NCBI GenBank assembly: GCA_963822295.1
Contig: CAWGHD010000002.1
Coordinates: 1,116,001-1,180,000 of the forward strand
Origin: VRUE01 sp963822295
GTDB lineage: Bacteria; Actinomycetota; Thermoleophilia; Solirubrobacterales; 70-9
Reading direction: 5' to 3'
Length of the DNA: 64,000 bases
Shown: one piece after another, positions 40,554-49,589 of the stretch
Position numbering within the stretch: position 1 is the stretch's first letter
Layout of the letters: each line of letters opens with the position of its first letter
Notes under the pieces: model-generated
Told to the model about the DNA's origin: nothing
The model's database searches: none
The model's input: only the letters and a program-made list of their open reading frames with translations
Program-made: the position numbers and the translations under genes

Positions 40554-43352
40554 TTATCTGGCTTTGCGCCCGGGCCGCTCGACCCGGTAGATGGCGCAGA
40601 GCATCTTGACGCCACCGACGGTCACCCACTGGCGGCGCGGGCCGCCGTTGTTCCAGCGTCGGAAGTGGAGCCGCTTGCCGCGCACCGTCGCCCGCTTCGG
40701 CGCCACGGCCAAGAACCGGGCGCTCTCGGCGATCGCGAATTCGAAGGGGGCGCGGCGGCGGAACGCGTCGACCTGGAGGCGGACGCCCGGCGGCTTCGAG
40801 CGCACGTGGATTGGGACCAGGTTGGTCCGCGGCTGCTGTTCGCCTCCCGGCGGTGTTTCGGTGGGCGGTTTTTCGCCGGGCGGTTTTTCCGTCGGTGGTT
40901 CTTCTTCTTCGGGCGGCGCACAGGCGGCGGGCGCTTTCTCTTCGGGCTGCGGTTCGTCACCCCCGATCCATTTGTAGGTGGCGGTCAGCGCGGTATCGGC
41001 GGAGACCGTGATCGTGCGACTGCGGGCGCCTTCGTCGGACCATCCTTCGAATTCGTAGAGGGCACCGTTGACTTCGGCGAGGAGCGGTGCCGAGAGGGTC
41101 GCGTTACCACCGTCGATCACCTGCCCGCAGGAGGGGGCGGGTGTCGATTTGCCGTTGAGGCTGAGCGGTATCCCGGCGGGCGTGGAGGCCAGTTCGACGT
41201 CCACGACGTTGGGATGCACCTGACGCGAGACCGTGGCGGTCAGGCCGCGTTGGTCGCGGGCGGTGAGGGTCAACAGCAGGTGCGAGGGAAGCTCGTGCGG
41301 AGGGCCGAAGAGCTGGCCCGCGAGCTGGCCCGGGGTCGTGCCGTCTTCGAAGAAGTTGGTCAGGGGGTGCGAGTGGCATGCCGTCACCGTCGGGCAGTGC
41401 CTAACGTTCACCGAGACCTGGACGGAGACCGCTTCCGAGTCGGCCGCCTCGGCTTCGAAGGAGATCAGCTGGCCAACTTCCCAATTGTCTCCGGTCACGG
41501 TCAGCTCCGGGACCGGAGGTGCGAGGTCACCCGGGTAGACGGTGAGCTTGGAGACGTCGGCGTTGCCGGTCCCGTCTTCGACCCGGACTCGGACCGCGAC
41601 GTTTGCCGATGCCGTGTACTGCCGGCTCACAACGGGCGCGTCGGAGCCGTCGTCGAATGCGCCGTCACCGTCGAGGTCCCATGTGTAATGGAGCGCTTCG
41701 CTCTCGGGATCGGTCGAGGCCGAGGCGTCGAACTGGATCTGGAGCGGACTTCCCACCGATGCCGCGCCGAAGGTCTTGTCGGCGCTGAGCCTGGCCCGTG
41801 GCGGACGGCTGCCCTCGACGAAGTACCTGATCACGACGATGGTGTCGTCGAAGAAGTTGGGGATGTAGAGGGCGCCGTCGGGGCCGACGGTGACGTCGAC
41901 CGGCGTGAACAGCTCGCCTTCCTCCGGGGTCGCGAAGGTCGCGATGTCGGTGAAGTCCGGTTTGCCGTCGGGGGCCGCATCGACCGACCAGAGGCAGCCG
42001 CGCGACGCGTCCGCGAAGAACATCGAGCCGTCGAAGTCCGGGAAGGCGTTCTCGGGCAGGGCGGCCCCCGGGTCGTAGAAGCCGATGCCGGTGATCGAGG
42101 CGCCATAGGGCGGCGCGCACGTGTCGCCCGGGGCGACGAAGCCTTCGAGGTCGTGCAGGTATTTGAAGAGCGGCGAGGTGACGGCTCCCGGGCCCATCCC
42201 GTAGAGCATCGAGCAGAGGGGGGCTTCGCCCTGGCCCGCGATCGCCTCCCATTCGGGCTGCCGTTCCTCGCCCTCATAGCAGGGCCAGCCGAAGTTGAGC
42301 GCCTGCGAACCCGGTGGTGAGGTGAGGAGATTGATCTCCTCCCAGGTCGCCCAGCCGACGTCGCCGATGTAGACCTCGGAGGTCCCGGGGCGGAACTCGA
42401 AGCGGAAGGGGTTGCGGAGGCCGCTGGCGATCACGCGGCGAGCGGGCACGTCGGCGCCGCCGAACAGCGGGTTAGTCGGGAGGGCCTCGCCGGTGAAGCG
42501 GTCGATGCGGATGATCGTGCCGTTGTAGTCCGTCGGATCTTCGAGCGAGTCGGGCGTGAGCAAGTCCTGGGAGCGGAACTGGCCGCCTTCGAATTCTGGG
42601 TCCTGGCAGACGTTGTCGGCCTCGTCCCGGGTCCCATTGTCGGGGAAGTCCCACATCGCGCCGTCGCCGCCGCCGGCGAGCAGGGCGCCTTCGGAGTCGA
42701 ACTCGACGTCGCCGATCGAGTGGCTCATGAACTGCTGGCAATACGATTCGACGAGTTCATTCTGCGGCGGGTCGATGGCGCCGCCGCCGCTGCCGCCGAC
42801 CGCGATGCCGGTTGCCGGGTTGAGCTCGATGCTTACGATGCGGCCGCTGGCGACGCAGTCCGTGTAGGGAGCCGACTCCTGGCAGAAGTCCCCTTCGCCG
42901 GGGTTACCCGGCGGGAAGGGCGCTTCGCCGCCGATCGGCGCGTCGTGCGTGTACGCCAGGTACATGTACGGCTGGGCCGGGTATTCGGGGTCGAGCTCGA
43001 GGCCGAGCAGGCCGCGGTCCCCCCGGCCCATGACGTCGGCGGTGAGGTCGGCGGCGAGCGTCGGCGTCGCGTCGTCGACGTCGTCGAAGACTTTGATGCC
43101 GCCGTGCTGCTCGGCGACCCACATCCGCCCACCGGGGCCGAATTCGATCGCGGTCGGGTGGTAGATCGCCGTCGCGAAGTCGCTCGGGGCTTCCGCCTTG
43201 GGAATGTCGAGGTTCTTCCCCTGGAAGCCTGGCGGCAGCACCAGCGCCGGCGCTGTGCCCGCGCCGAGCGCCAGCAGGCATGCGAAAGCGCAGGCGAGCG
43301 CCATCGCGCCCCGCCTGCAGGTGCTCGAGATATCGGCGGCCTGCATGTGCAT
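40554..43352 (-). CDS. Secreted PQQ-type sugar dehydrogenase (GSDH) fused to PKD and InlB-B-like repeats
   Basis: A 932-residue exported protein. After a signal peptide (MALACAFACLLALGAGTAPA) comes a six-bladed GSDH propeller: HPTAIEFGPGGRMWVAEQHGGIKVFDD, GDRGLLGLELDPEYPAQPYMYLAYTH, GDGAMWDFPDNG, VIASGLRNPFRFEFRPG and YIGDVGWATWEEINLL. A PKD domain (FDASASTDPESEALHYTWDLDGDGAFDDGS) and two InlB-B-like modules (YEFEGWSDEGARSRTITVSADTALTATYK) follow. A Pro/Glu-rich linker joins the last module. The ATG at 43352 is used; 43346 and 43304 are alternatives. Role in the locus unclear. Confidence 0.85.
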   Translation of the reverse strand: MHMQAADISSTCRRGAMALACAFACLLALGAGTAPALVLPPGFQGKNLDIPKAEAPSDFATAIYHPTAIEFGPGGRMWVAEQHGGIKVFDDVDDATPTLAADLTADVMGRGDRGLLGLELDPEYPAQPYMYLAYTHDAPIGGEAPFPPGNPGEGDFCQESAPYTDCVASGRIVSIELNPATGIAVGGSGGGAIDPPQNELVESYCQQFMSHSIGDVEFDSEGALLAGGGDGAMWDFPDNGTRDEADNVCQDPEFEGGQFRSQDLLTPDSLEDPTDYNGTIIRIDRFTGEALPTNPLFGGADVPARRVIASGLRNPFRFEFRPGTSEVYIGDVGWATWEEINLLTSPPGSQALNFGWPCYEGEERQPEWEAIAGQGEAPLCSMLYGMGPGAVTSPLFKYLHDLEGFVAPGDTCAPPYGASITGIGFYDPGAALPENAFPDFDGSMFFADASRGCLWSVDAAPDGKPDFTDIATFATPEEGELFTPVDVTVGPDGALYIPNFFDDTIVVIRYFVEGSRPPRARLSADKTFGAASVGSPLQIQFDASASTDPESEALHYTWDLDGDGAFDDGSDAPVVSRQYTASANVAVRVRVEDGTGNADVSKLTVYPGDLAPPVPELTVTGDNWEVGQLISFEAEAADSEAVSVQVSVNVRHCPTVTACHSHPLTNFFEDGTTPGQLAGQLFGPPHELPSHLLLTLTARDQRGLTATVSRQVHPNVVDVELASTPAGIPLSLNGKSTPAPSCGQVIDGGNATLSAPLLAEVNGALYEFEGWSDEGARSRTITVSADTALTATYKWIGGDEPQPEEKAPAACAPPEEEEPPTEKPPGEKPPTETPPGGEQQPRTNLVPIHVRSKPPGVRLQVDAFRRRAPFEFAIAESARFLAVAPKRATVRGKRLHFRRWNNGGPRRQWVTVGGVKMLCAIYRVERPGRKAR

Positions 43353-43395
43353 CACTAAACCAGTATCGGCGGCGACGATGCGGACCTGAACTGCG

Positions 43396-44658
43396 CTAGG
43401 GAGCGACCACCTGGACGTTGTCCACCTCGGTCGAGCAGCCGACCGGGCGGGGACAGGGAACGCTCGGGTCGTGGTAGAGGCCGGCGCGGAGGTGCGAGGG
43501 GATCGAGGCGCCGGGGGCAAAGTTGTCTTCCGGGCCGGCGGTCTCGGCGCGCAGCGTCGGCGCCTCGATCCGCGGGCTGCGCTCGCCCTCGTCGTCGAAG
43601 TCGCCGTCGCCGTCGATGTCGGCGGCGACCTGGATCCTGCCCCTGTCCTCGTCCTGGGAGTAGGTGACGTCGAACATGAAGCGCGTCCAGACGTTCTTCT
43701 CGGCCGGGAAGGTCCAGTGGACGCCGTTCTCCGAGTCGACGAAGAAGGTGTCTTCGAAGGCGCCCATGAAGAGGATCGGGACCCCGCCGCCGTTGTTGGA
43801 CGGCTGCGCCTGCTTCATCTGCAGGACCGTCTGCCAGGTTTCGGCGTCGAGCGGGAAGTTGTCGGGAAGGCGGAGCGAGACGTAGGTGACGCGGCGGTAG
43901 CCCTCGCGATAGAAGGCGGTCGGGCCCACCTCGTGGTCGTTCTTGCCGAGCTCGCAGCGCTCGCCCCAGAAGTCGTCGCCGTCGAAGACCGTCATCCGGC
44001 GATAGGCGTCGTCGCCCTGCGCCTCGCCGGTTGCCGTCGGGTGGGTGTCGCCGCCGCTGGTCGGGCGGATCGCGCGCTCCCGCTCGGGGTTGGCGATGGT
44101 GCCGCACTCGGTGGCGCCCCAGAAGGAGGTCGGGCTGGCGCTCGAGGCGGTGTCCGAGTTGAGGACCCGGCAGCCCTGGATCGTCTCGCCGACCTCATAG
44201 CCGGGATCGGTCAGAGGGCAGGTGGAGGAGCCTTCGGGTTCGTCGCTGACCTCGAGCGGGACGCCGGGAGAGAGGGCGTCGGAGGCCTCGACCCGGAGGC
44301 GCGTCGAGCTGGTCGCGGGGCTCGGCAGCTGCTCCTCGGGGACCCGAATCCTGACCCGGCGGGTGAAGCGGCCGGTGGCGCGAGTGCGGGAGATCCCGAT
44401 CTGGCGCCAGCCGCTCTTCGTGCGCAGCTTGATCCGCACGAAGCGGGGACGCTCGCCGGCGATCCTGCAGGTCATGCCGCTGACCCGCAGCGTCTGGCCG
44501 GGCTTGACCCGGTGCTTGGAGACACTGACGTCGATGCGGCCGCAGCTCTCCGAGGCGGAGGCGGTCGAGGCGGTGCCGAGCAGCGCGACCGCGGCCACCA
44601 GGAGGGCGGCGAGTACCGCGAGGCGGGTGAAGGAGGAGCTTATGGTCCGAGTTGCCAT
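43396..44658 (-). CDS. Secreted polysaccharide-lyase-like protein
   Basis: A 420-residue protein with a signal peptide (LAVLAALLVAAVALLGTASTASA), an Ig-like N-terminal domain (HRVKPGQTLRVSGMTCRIAG) and a C-terminal jelly roll with DDFWGERCELGKNDHEVGPTAFYREGYRR, DAETWQTVLQMKQAQPSNNGG and KNVWTRFMFDVTYSQDEDRGRIQVAADIDGDGDF. These match, motif by motif, the protein encoded at 37885, so the two are paralogues with different N-terminal modules. The family resembles heparin-lyase-like enzymes. Downstream lies the GSDH gene on the same strand. Confidence 0.75.
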   Translation of the reverse strand: MATRTISSSFTRLAVLAALLVAAVALLGTASTASASESCGRIDVSVSKHRVKPGQTLRVSGMTCRIAGERPRFVRIKLRTKSGWRQIGISRTRATGRFTRRVRIRVPEEQLPSPATSSTRLRVEASDALSPGVPLEVSDEPEGSSTCPLTDPGYEVGETIQGCRVLNSDTASSASPTSFWGATECGTIANPERERAIRPTSGGDTHPTATGEAQGDDAYRRMTVFDGDDFWGERCELGKNDHEVGPTAFYREGYRRVTYVSLRLPDNFPLDAETWQTVLQMKQAQPSNNGGGVPILFMGAFEDTFFVDSENGVHWTFPAEKNVWTRFMFDVTYSQDEDRGRIQVAADIDGDGDFDDEGERSPRIEAPTLRAETAGPEDNFAPGASIPSHLRAGLYHDPSVPCPRPVGCSTEVDNVQVVAP

Positions 44659-44800
44659 CCCCGGGGTGATCGACCGCGAGCCGCGATCGGGCGAAGAAAC
44701 GCCGTTTGTCTAGACGGAAGTCCAGGGCGTCCCTGCGCCCCGCATTAGTACAACCGTCTAGCCGCGGCCTGCAAATCCTGTTGCAGAGCCAGCTTTGGCT
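44659..44800. other. Intergenic region with inverted CTAGACGG/CCGTCTAG
   Basis: No gene is seen. An 8-bp inverted repeat (44710-44717 and 44754-44761) brackets a GC-rich segment and ATTAGTAC. The asnB 3' hairpin lies at 44785-44802. This gap separates two minus-strand units and probably holds the promoter of the lyase-like gene. Confidence 0.4.
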
Positions 44801-44802
44801 CT
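44785..44802 (-). terminator. Hairpin at the 3' end of asnB
   Basis: AGAGCCA and its complement surround a 4-base loop directly at and after the asnB stop. It is short with no T-run, so it is a weak candidate. Confidence 0.4.
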
Positions 44803-46666
44803 AGGAGCCGTATTGCTCGTACCAGAGCGAGAGGCAGATCAGACCCCAGATGTTGCGGCTCAGATCCTCGCTGCCGGAGACGTGGAGGTCGACGGTCGCC
44901 GTCACCGCGGCGGGGTCGAGCAGGCCCTGCGATGCGACCCGATCGGGCGAGAGCACCTCGCGGGCGAAGGGCAGCAGCTCGCCCCGGAACCAGCCGGCGA
45001 CCGGCAGGGCGAAGCCGCGCTTGCGGGCGTTGACGATCTCGTCGGGCAGCAACGGCTCGACCGCCTTGCGCAGCAGCTTCTTCTTCGCGAGCAGGCCGAT
45101 CTTCTGCTTCGCCGGCAGGGCGAAGGCGAACTCAGTCACCGCCGGGTCGAGGAACGGGACCCTCGCCTCCAGCGAACAGGCCATGCTGGTCCTGTCGGTC
45201 TTGACCAGGATGTCGTCGACCATGTAGATGCCGAAGTCGAGGTCCTGGGCGCGACTGAGCTCCTCCGCCCCGGCCGAGGCCGCCCAGCGCGCCCGGTGCG
45301 CGGCCAGCGGGTCGAAGCCCTCCTCGCGCTCGACCAGGAGCCGCTCGCGGGCCTCCGGCGAGAAGACCTGGCTCCAGGAGACGTGGCGCTCGGGCTGCTC
45401 GAGGTGGGCGCCGCGGGCGAAGCGCTTGAGCCGGTCTTCGAGGCGGGCGCTGCCCGAGCCGCTCGGCAGGCGTTCGATCAGCGAGCGCATCGCGCTCACC
45501 GGGGCGCCGACACGCGGCGCCCAGACGTCGCCGACGTAGGCGAAGTAGCCGCCGAAGAGCTCGTCGCCGCCCTCGCCGGAGAGCACGACCTTGACGTGTT
45601 CGGCGGCCAGCTTGGAGACGAGGTAGGTCGGCAGCGCCGAGTTGTCGGCGAAGGGCTCGTCGAAGATCTCCACCATCCGCGGCAGCATCTCGACCGCGTC
45701 GGGCTCGACGATCAGCTCGTGGTGGTCGGTCCCGAAGCGCTCGGCGACCATCCGCGCCGGCTCGGCCTCCGACCAGTCGGAGTCGGCGAAGCCGACCGTG
45801 AACGTCTTGACCGCGTCGGAGGCCTGCTCGCTGGCGAGCGCGGCCAGGGTGCCGGAGTCGACGCCGCCGGAGAGCAGCACGCCGACCGGGACGTCGGCGA
45901 CCAGGTGGGCCGCGACCGAGTCGCGCAGGCGCTCGCGCAGCTCCTCGGCGAGCTCCTCGGTGCTCTCGGTGCGCACCTCGTCCGCCGGCACCGGCCCGGG
46001 GCTCGCGTAGCGCTCGATCGTCACCTTCCCGCCCTCGCAGACCATCAGGTGCCCGGGGAGCAGCTTGCGGGCCTCGCGGAAGATCGTCAGCGGCGCCGGC
46101 ACGAAGTTCATCGCCAGGTAGGCCTCGAGCGCGCCGAGGTCGACCTCACGCGAGAAATCCGGCTGGCGCAGCAGCGCCTTCAGCTCCGAGGCGAAGGAGA
46201 GAGTCCCGTTCTTCTCCCGGTAATAGAGCGGCTTGATCCCGTAGCGGTCGCGGGCGATCACCAGGCGGCGGCGGCGGGCGTCCCAGATCGCGACCGCGAA
46301 CATCCCGCGCAGGCGCTCGGCGAAGCCGGTGCCGTGCTCCTCGTAGAGATGCGCGAGCACCTCGGTGTCGCTGCGCGTTCGCAGCTCGTGCCCGCTGCGC
46401 CGCAGCTCCTCCGCGAGCTCGCGATGGTTGTAGATCTCGCCGTTCTGGATCGCCTGCACCGAGCCGTCCTCGTTGGCGAGCGGCTGGTCGCCGCCCTCGA
46501 GGTCGATGATCGAGAGCCGCCGCATCGCCATCGCCAGCGGCCCGTCGAGCAGCTCGCCGGCGGAATCGGGCCCGCGATGCTCGAGCGTCGCGTTCATCTC
46601 GCGCAGCAGCCCGGGATCCGGCGCGCCGCCGCCGCCCAGGTCGAGCATCCCGCAGATCCCGCACAT
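44801..46666 (-). CDS. asnB: Asparagine synthase (glutamine-hydrolysing), XrtA-locus type amidotransferase
   Basis: A 621-residue amidotransferase. The Ntn-glutaminase domain begins MCGICG with the Cys2 nucleophile and has LEHRGPDSAG and NGEIYNH. The synthetase domain has VPVGVLLSGGVDSGTLAALA (pyrophosphate loop), FDEPFADNSALPTYLVSKLA, VVLSGEGGDELFGGY, and DRTSMACSLEARVPFLD. Such enzymes in polysaccharide loci often amidate sugar acids or the polymer. It is the last gene of the minus-strand operon, 4 bases after the glycosyltransferase. Confidence 0.93.
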   Translation of the reverse strand: MCGICGMLDLGGGGAPDPGLLREMNATLEHRGPDSAGELLDGPLAMAMRRLSIIDLEGGDQPLANEDGSVQAIQNGEIYNHRELAEELRRSGHELRTRSDTEVLAHLYEEHGTGFAERLRGMFAVAIWDARRRRLVIARDRYGIKPLYYREKNGTLSFASELKALLRQPDFSREVDLGALEAYLAMNFVPAPLTIFREARKLLPGHLMVCEGGKVTIERYASPGPVPADEVRTESTEELAEELRERLRDSVAAHLVADVPVGVLLSGGVDSGTLAALASEQASDAVKTFTVGFADSDWSEAEPARMVAERFGTDHHELIVEPDAVEMLPRMVEIFDEPFADNSALPTYLVSKLAAEHVKVVLSGEGGDELFGGYFAYVGDVWAPRVGAPVSAMRSLIERLPSGSGSARLEDRLKRFARGAHLEQPERHVSWSQVFSPEARERLLVEREEGFDPLAAHRARWAASAGAEELSRAQDLDFGIYMVDDILVKTDRTSMACSLEARVPFLDPAVTEFAFALPAKQKIGLLAKKKLLRKAVEPLLPDEIVNARKRGFALPVAGWFRGELLPFAREVLSPDRVASQGLLDPAAVTATVDLHVSGSEDLSRNIWGLICLSLWYEQYGS

Positions 46667-46670
46667 CGCC

Positions 46671-47840
46671 CTATGCGCCTTTCTGGAGGAAGTCGGCCAC
46701 GCGCCTGCTTTCGACGTCGAGGGCCGTGCGCCTGGCGCGCTCGAGCCCGGCGCTCGCCAGCTCCCGGCGCAGGGCCGGGTCCTCCTTCAGCCGCAGCATC
46801 GCCGCGGCCAGCGCCTCGGCGTCACCCGGGGGCACCAGGAGGGCGGCCTCGCCGTCGCCCGTGGCGGCGCCGATCCCGCCGACCTCGGTGGCGACGATCG
46901 GCAGGCCGCTCGCCATCGCCTCGCAGATCACCCCGGGCACCCCCTCGGTGACGGCGACGTGGACGTAGGCGTCGGCCTCGCGGTAGCGGCGCAGGAGCGG
47001 CTCGCCGAAGGCGACGAAGCCCGGCAGATCGAGCGAGTCGCCGACGCCGAGCCCATCGGCCCGCTCCCGCAGCTGCTCGCGCAGCCTCCCCTCCCCGACC
47101 CAGGTGGCGTGGAACCCGCCCGGCTCGGCGCGATCGAGGATCGCCAGCGCCTCGGCGAGCAGCTCCGGCTGCTTCTCGGGTTCGATCCGGCCCACCGTCA
47201 GGGTCTCGACCGGGGCGCCCCAGCCGCCCTCGCGCGGCGCGGCGGGGATCTCGCCGGCGCGCACCAGGTTGACCTCGAACTCGATCACGTTGGGGCGGGG
47301 AGCGCCGTAGCGGGCGGCGATCTCGGCCCCGACCGCGGTGGTCGGATGGCGCCGGCCAAGGCGCCGGAACGCCCACTCGACCAGGCGGAGCGGGCCAAGC
47401 AGAGGCGCCCACGCCCGACTCGGCAGCCGGCTTCGGTAGTAGGCCATCGTGTCCTGACGGACCAGGATCGCGACCGGCCGCCGCCGCAGGCGGGCGATCC
47501 AGGCGAGCAGCAGGCCGACCGGGTTGGCGGCGGAGACCCAGATCAGGTCCACCTCGTCGAGGGAGCGCCAGAGGGCGCGGGCGGTGGCCGGCGCGGCGGC
47601 GAGCAGCGAGGGTAGATGCCGGAGGCTGCGGTAATGGGGCAGCGGGAAGTGCTCGACCCCCTCGGGAAGCGGGTAGGGGGTGTCCGCCTCCACCGCGCCC
47701 GCGCGTGAGATCAGCAGGAAGCGATCGCAGCGCTCCCCGACCGCCGCCGCGAAGGTCCCGAAGCCGAGCAGCTCGGAGCCCGACCAGACCCTGCCGGCGT
47801 CGGCGCGGAAGGCGGCGTCGACGAAGAGACCGAGCCTCAC
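46671..47840 (-). CDS. GT4-family glycosyltransferase
   Basis: A GT-B enzyme of about 389 residues starting at GTG 47840 (VRLGLFVDAAFRADAGRVWSGSELLGF), which overlaps the upstream stop (GTGA). The C-terminal domain carries ETLTVGRIEPEKQPELLAEALAIL and YVHVAVTEGVPGVICEAMASGLPIVATEVGGI with the E(x7)E motif. It is embedded between FemAB-like and asparagine synthase genes in one operon, as in exosortase-type EPS loci. Confidence 0.9.
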   Translation of the reverse strand: MRLGLFVDAAFRADAGRVWSGSELLGFGTFAAAVGERCDRFLLISRAGAVEADTPYPLPEGVEHFPLPHYRSLRHLPSLLAAAPATARALWRSLDEVDLIWVSAANPVGLLLAWIARLRRRPVAILVRQDTMAYYRSRLPSRAWAPLLGPLRLVEWAFRRLGRRHPTTAVGAEIAARYGAPRPNVIEFEVNLVRAGEIPAAPREGGWGAPVETLTVGRIEPEKQPELLAEALAILDRAEPGGFHATWVGEGRLREQLRERADGLGVGDSLDLPGFVAFGEPLLRRYREADAYVHVAVTEGVPGVICEAMASGLPIVATEVGGIGAATGDGEAALLVPPGDAEALAAAMLRLKEDPALRRELASAGLERARRTALDVESRRVADFLQKGA

Positions 47841-48901
47841 CCGCCCGGCCCTCTCGAGATGCGGCGGCGGATCCTGCGCGGCGCCCTGGCCGCCGCCGAG
47901 GCGGCGAGCGCGCCGATGCCGCCGGCCGCGCCGCGGCCGAGGACCAGCGATTCGGCGACCAGGTCCTCGCTGGCGAAGCGCCACTTGTAGGCCTCGGCGC
48001 CGTCGAGGAAGCGGTAGGCGTCGACGCCGTCGTTGGCCGCCTCGCGCACCGTGTGGGCGAGCAGGACGAAGCCGAGCGAGAGGTCGTCGAAGCGCGGGTC
48101 GCGGCCGGCCTGGTAGTACCACTCCGAGCCGGCGAAGCGCCAGCCGTACCAGGCGGCGACGGCCTCGCCCCCGATCTCCGCGATCCAGAGGCGCAGCCAG
48201 CCGCGCCTTTGGGCGGCGGCGGCGAACTCGCGCTGGAACTCGCCGCGGGCGCCGTCGAAGACGCCGGAGGACTCGCCGCCCCAGCGCAGCGAGTGGAGCC
48301 GGACCAGGGCGTCGAGGTCGGCCTCGAGCCGCGCCGGGTCGTCGCATAGCCGGAAGACGAGGCCGTGCTCCTCGACCAGCTTGCGCTCGCGGCGGCGCAC
48401 CTGCTGGCGGAAGTTGCGACTGCGCGAGGCGAGCAGGTCGTCCCAGGTGACCCCCTTGAGCGGCAGGACCGGGTCGGGGTGGGTGCCGAGCCGCCGGCCG
48501 CCGAGCAGCTCCTCCCATCCCTGGCCGCCGGGGAGCCGCTCGGCGATCAGCACCTGACAGCCCGAGCCCCGGCCGATCGCCTCGCGCATCCCCGCGGCGG
48601 CGGCCGGGCGGCCCGACGGCGAGCAGACGGGGCCGCGGAGGTCTCCTTCGCCGAAGAAGCGGGCGACCTTCAGCGGGCCGGTGCGACCGGCGTATAGCGG
48701 CAGGATCGCGGCGGTGTCGCCCTCCGCGTCCCGGCAGGCGAGGGCATGCAGGTCGAGGGCCCCGCCCAGATGCCGCCACCAGCCCGAGCTCCACTCCCAG
48801 GTTGCGAAGGGGTGGTCGGCGGCCTCGGCGAGCGCGATCCAGTCGTCTTCGAGGTCCTCGAGGCGGCCGGCGCGCTCGACCGTGACCTCGGCGGAGCTCA
48901 C
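47837..48901 (-). CDS. FemAB/BcsL-type GNAT acyltransferase
   Basis: A 354-residue protein resembling XrtA-associated FemAB proteins. It shows HPFATWEWSSGWWRHLG, LPLKGVTWDDLLASRSRNFRQQVRRRERKL, GEAVAAWYGWRFAGSEWYYQAGRDPRFDDLSLGFVLL and YRFLDGAEAYKWRFA, the lipid II/amino-group acyl transfer fold. The acyl or aminoacyl donor is probably the ACP encoded upstream in the operon; this is inferred. Neighbouring starts and stops overlap on both sides. Confidence 0.87.
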   Translation of the reverse strand: MSSAEVTVERAGRLEDLEDDWIALAEAADHPFATWEWSSGWWRHLGGALDLHALACRDAEGDTAAILPLYAGRTGPLKVARFFGEGDLRGPVCSPSGRPAAAAGMREAIGRGSGCQVLIAERLPGGQGWEELLGGRRLGTHPDPVLPLKGVTWDDLLASRSRNFRQQVRRRERKLVEEHGLVFRLCDDPARLEADLDALVRLHSLRWGGESSGVFDGARGEFQREFAAAAQRRGWLRLWIAEIGGEAVAAWYGWRFAGSEWYYQAGRDPRFDDLSLGFVLLAHTVREAANDGVDAYRFLDGAEAYKWRFASEDLVAESLVLGRGAAGGIGALAASAAARAPRRIRRRISRGPGG

Positions 48902-49311
48902 GTCACGCCGGCGCGGCCCCGGCCCTGCAGGGGGATGCGCTCGAGCGCGCGCAGGCGGGCGACGACCCGGTCGGCCCGCTCGCTGAAGCTGCGCAGGCCG
49001 GACTCCTGCTCGGGCACCGCGCCGGCGACGGTGCGGCGGCGGCGGTCCTCCAGCATCGAGGCGCTCGCCTGCTCGGCGAGCACCGCGGAGCGGTGCGCCT
49101 GCTCGGCCGCCCGGTGGGCCTGCTGGGCGGCGCCGCGGGCGCTCTCGGCGGCGGTGACGGCGAGATCGCCGACCGCCGCGACCGCGGCCTCGGACGCGTA
49201 GGCGACGTCGAGGGCCTCCTCGATCCTCTCGACCAGCTCGTCGATCAGCGGCGGGGCCGCCTCGTCAGTGAGCAGCCAGTCCTGAGTGCTGTCCCGCTCG
49301 GAGCCCTCCAT
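48898..49311 (-). CDS. Alanine-rich coiled-coil protein, hypothetical
   Basis: A 137-residue protein, mostly helical, with long Ala/Glu stretches (DVAYASEAAVAAVGDLAVTAAESARGAAQQAHRAAEQAHRSAVLAEQA). Arg-rich C-terminus. ATG at 49311 is chosen; a TTG at 49320 is possible. It overlaps the FemAB-like start and follows the ACP stop, so it is co-expressed. It may be a scaffold. Family unknown. Confidence 0.68.
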   Translation of the reverse strand: MEGSERDSTQDWLLTDEAAPPLIDELVERIEEALDVAYASEAAVAAVGDLAVTAAESARGAAQQAHRAAEQAHRSAVLAEQASASMLEDRRRRTVAGAVPEQESGLRSFSERADRVVARLRALERIPLQGRGRAGVT

Positions 49312-49321
49312 CGAGGTCAAT

Positions 49322-49579
49322 TTAGGTCTTGGAGCGGACGAAGTCGGTGAGGGCGGCCAGCGTCTCGAAAACCTCGGCCGTCACGTCCTCGTCCGCGACT
49401 CGGATCCCGAAGCGCTTCTCGAGGTCGACGATCAGCTCCAGCACCGCCATCGAGTCGAGCTCGGGGACGGCGCCGAGCAGCGGCGTGTCGGGGCCGATCG
49501 AGTCGGCCCTGCGCTCGATGGCGAGCGTCTCCACCAGCACCGCCTTCACATCGTCGATCTGTACGGAGGGCTCGGTCAT
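49322..49579 (-). CDS. Acyl/peptidyl carrier protein
   Basis: An 85-residue carrier with the phosphopantetheine serine in ELDSMAVLELIVDLEKRFGI. It lies between a PLP decarboxylase gene and the coiled-coil gene. Together with the AMP-forming ligase two genes up, it would carry an activated acid for transfer to the polysaccharide. Such ACPs are a fixed part of exosortase-A associated EPS loci. Confidence 0.92.
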   Translation of the reverse strand: MTEPSVQIDDVKAVLVETLAIERRADSIGPDTPLLGAVPELDSMAVLELIVDLEKRFGIRVADEDVTAEVFETLAALTDFVRSKT

Positions 49580-49589
49580 TGCCGTATTC

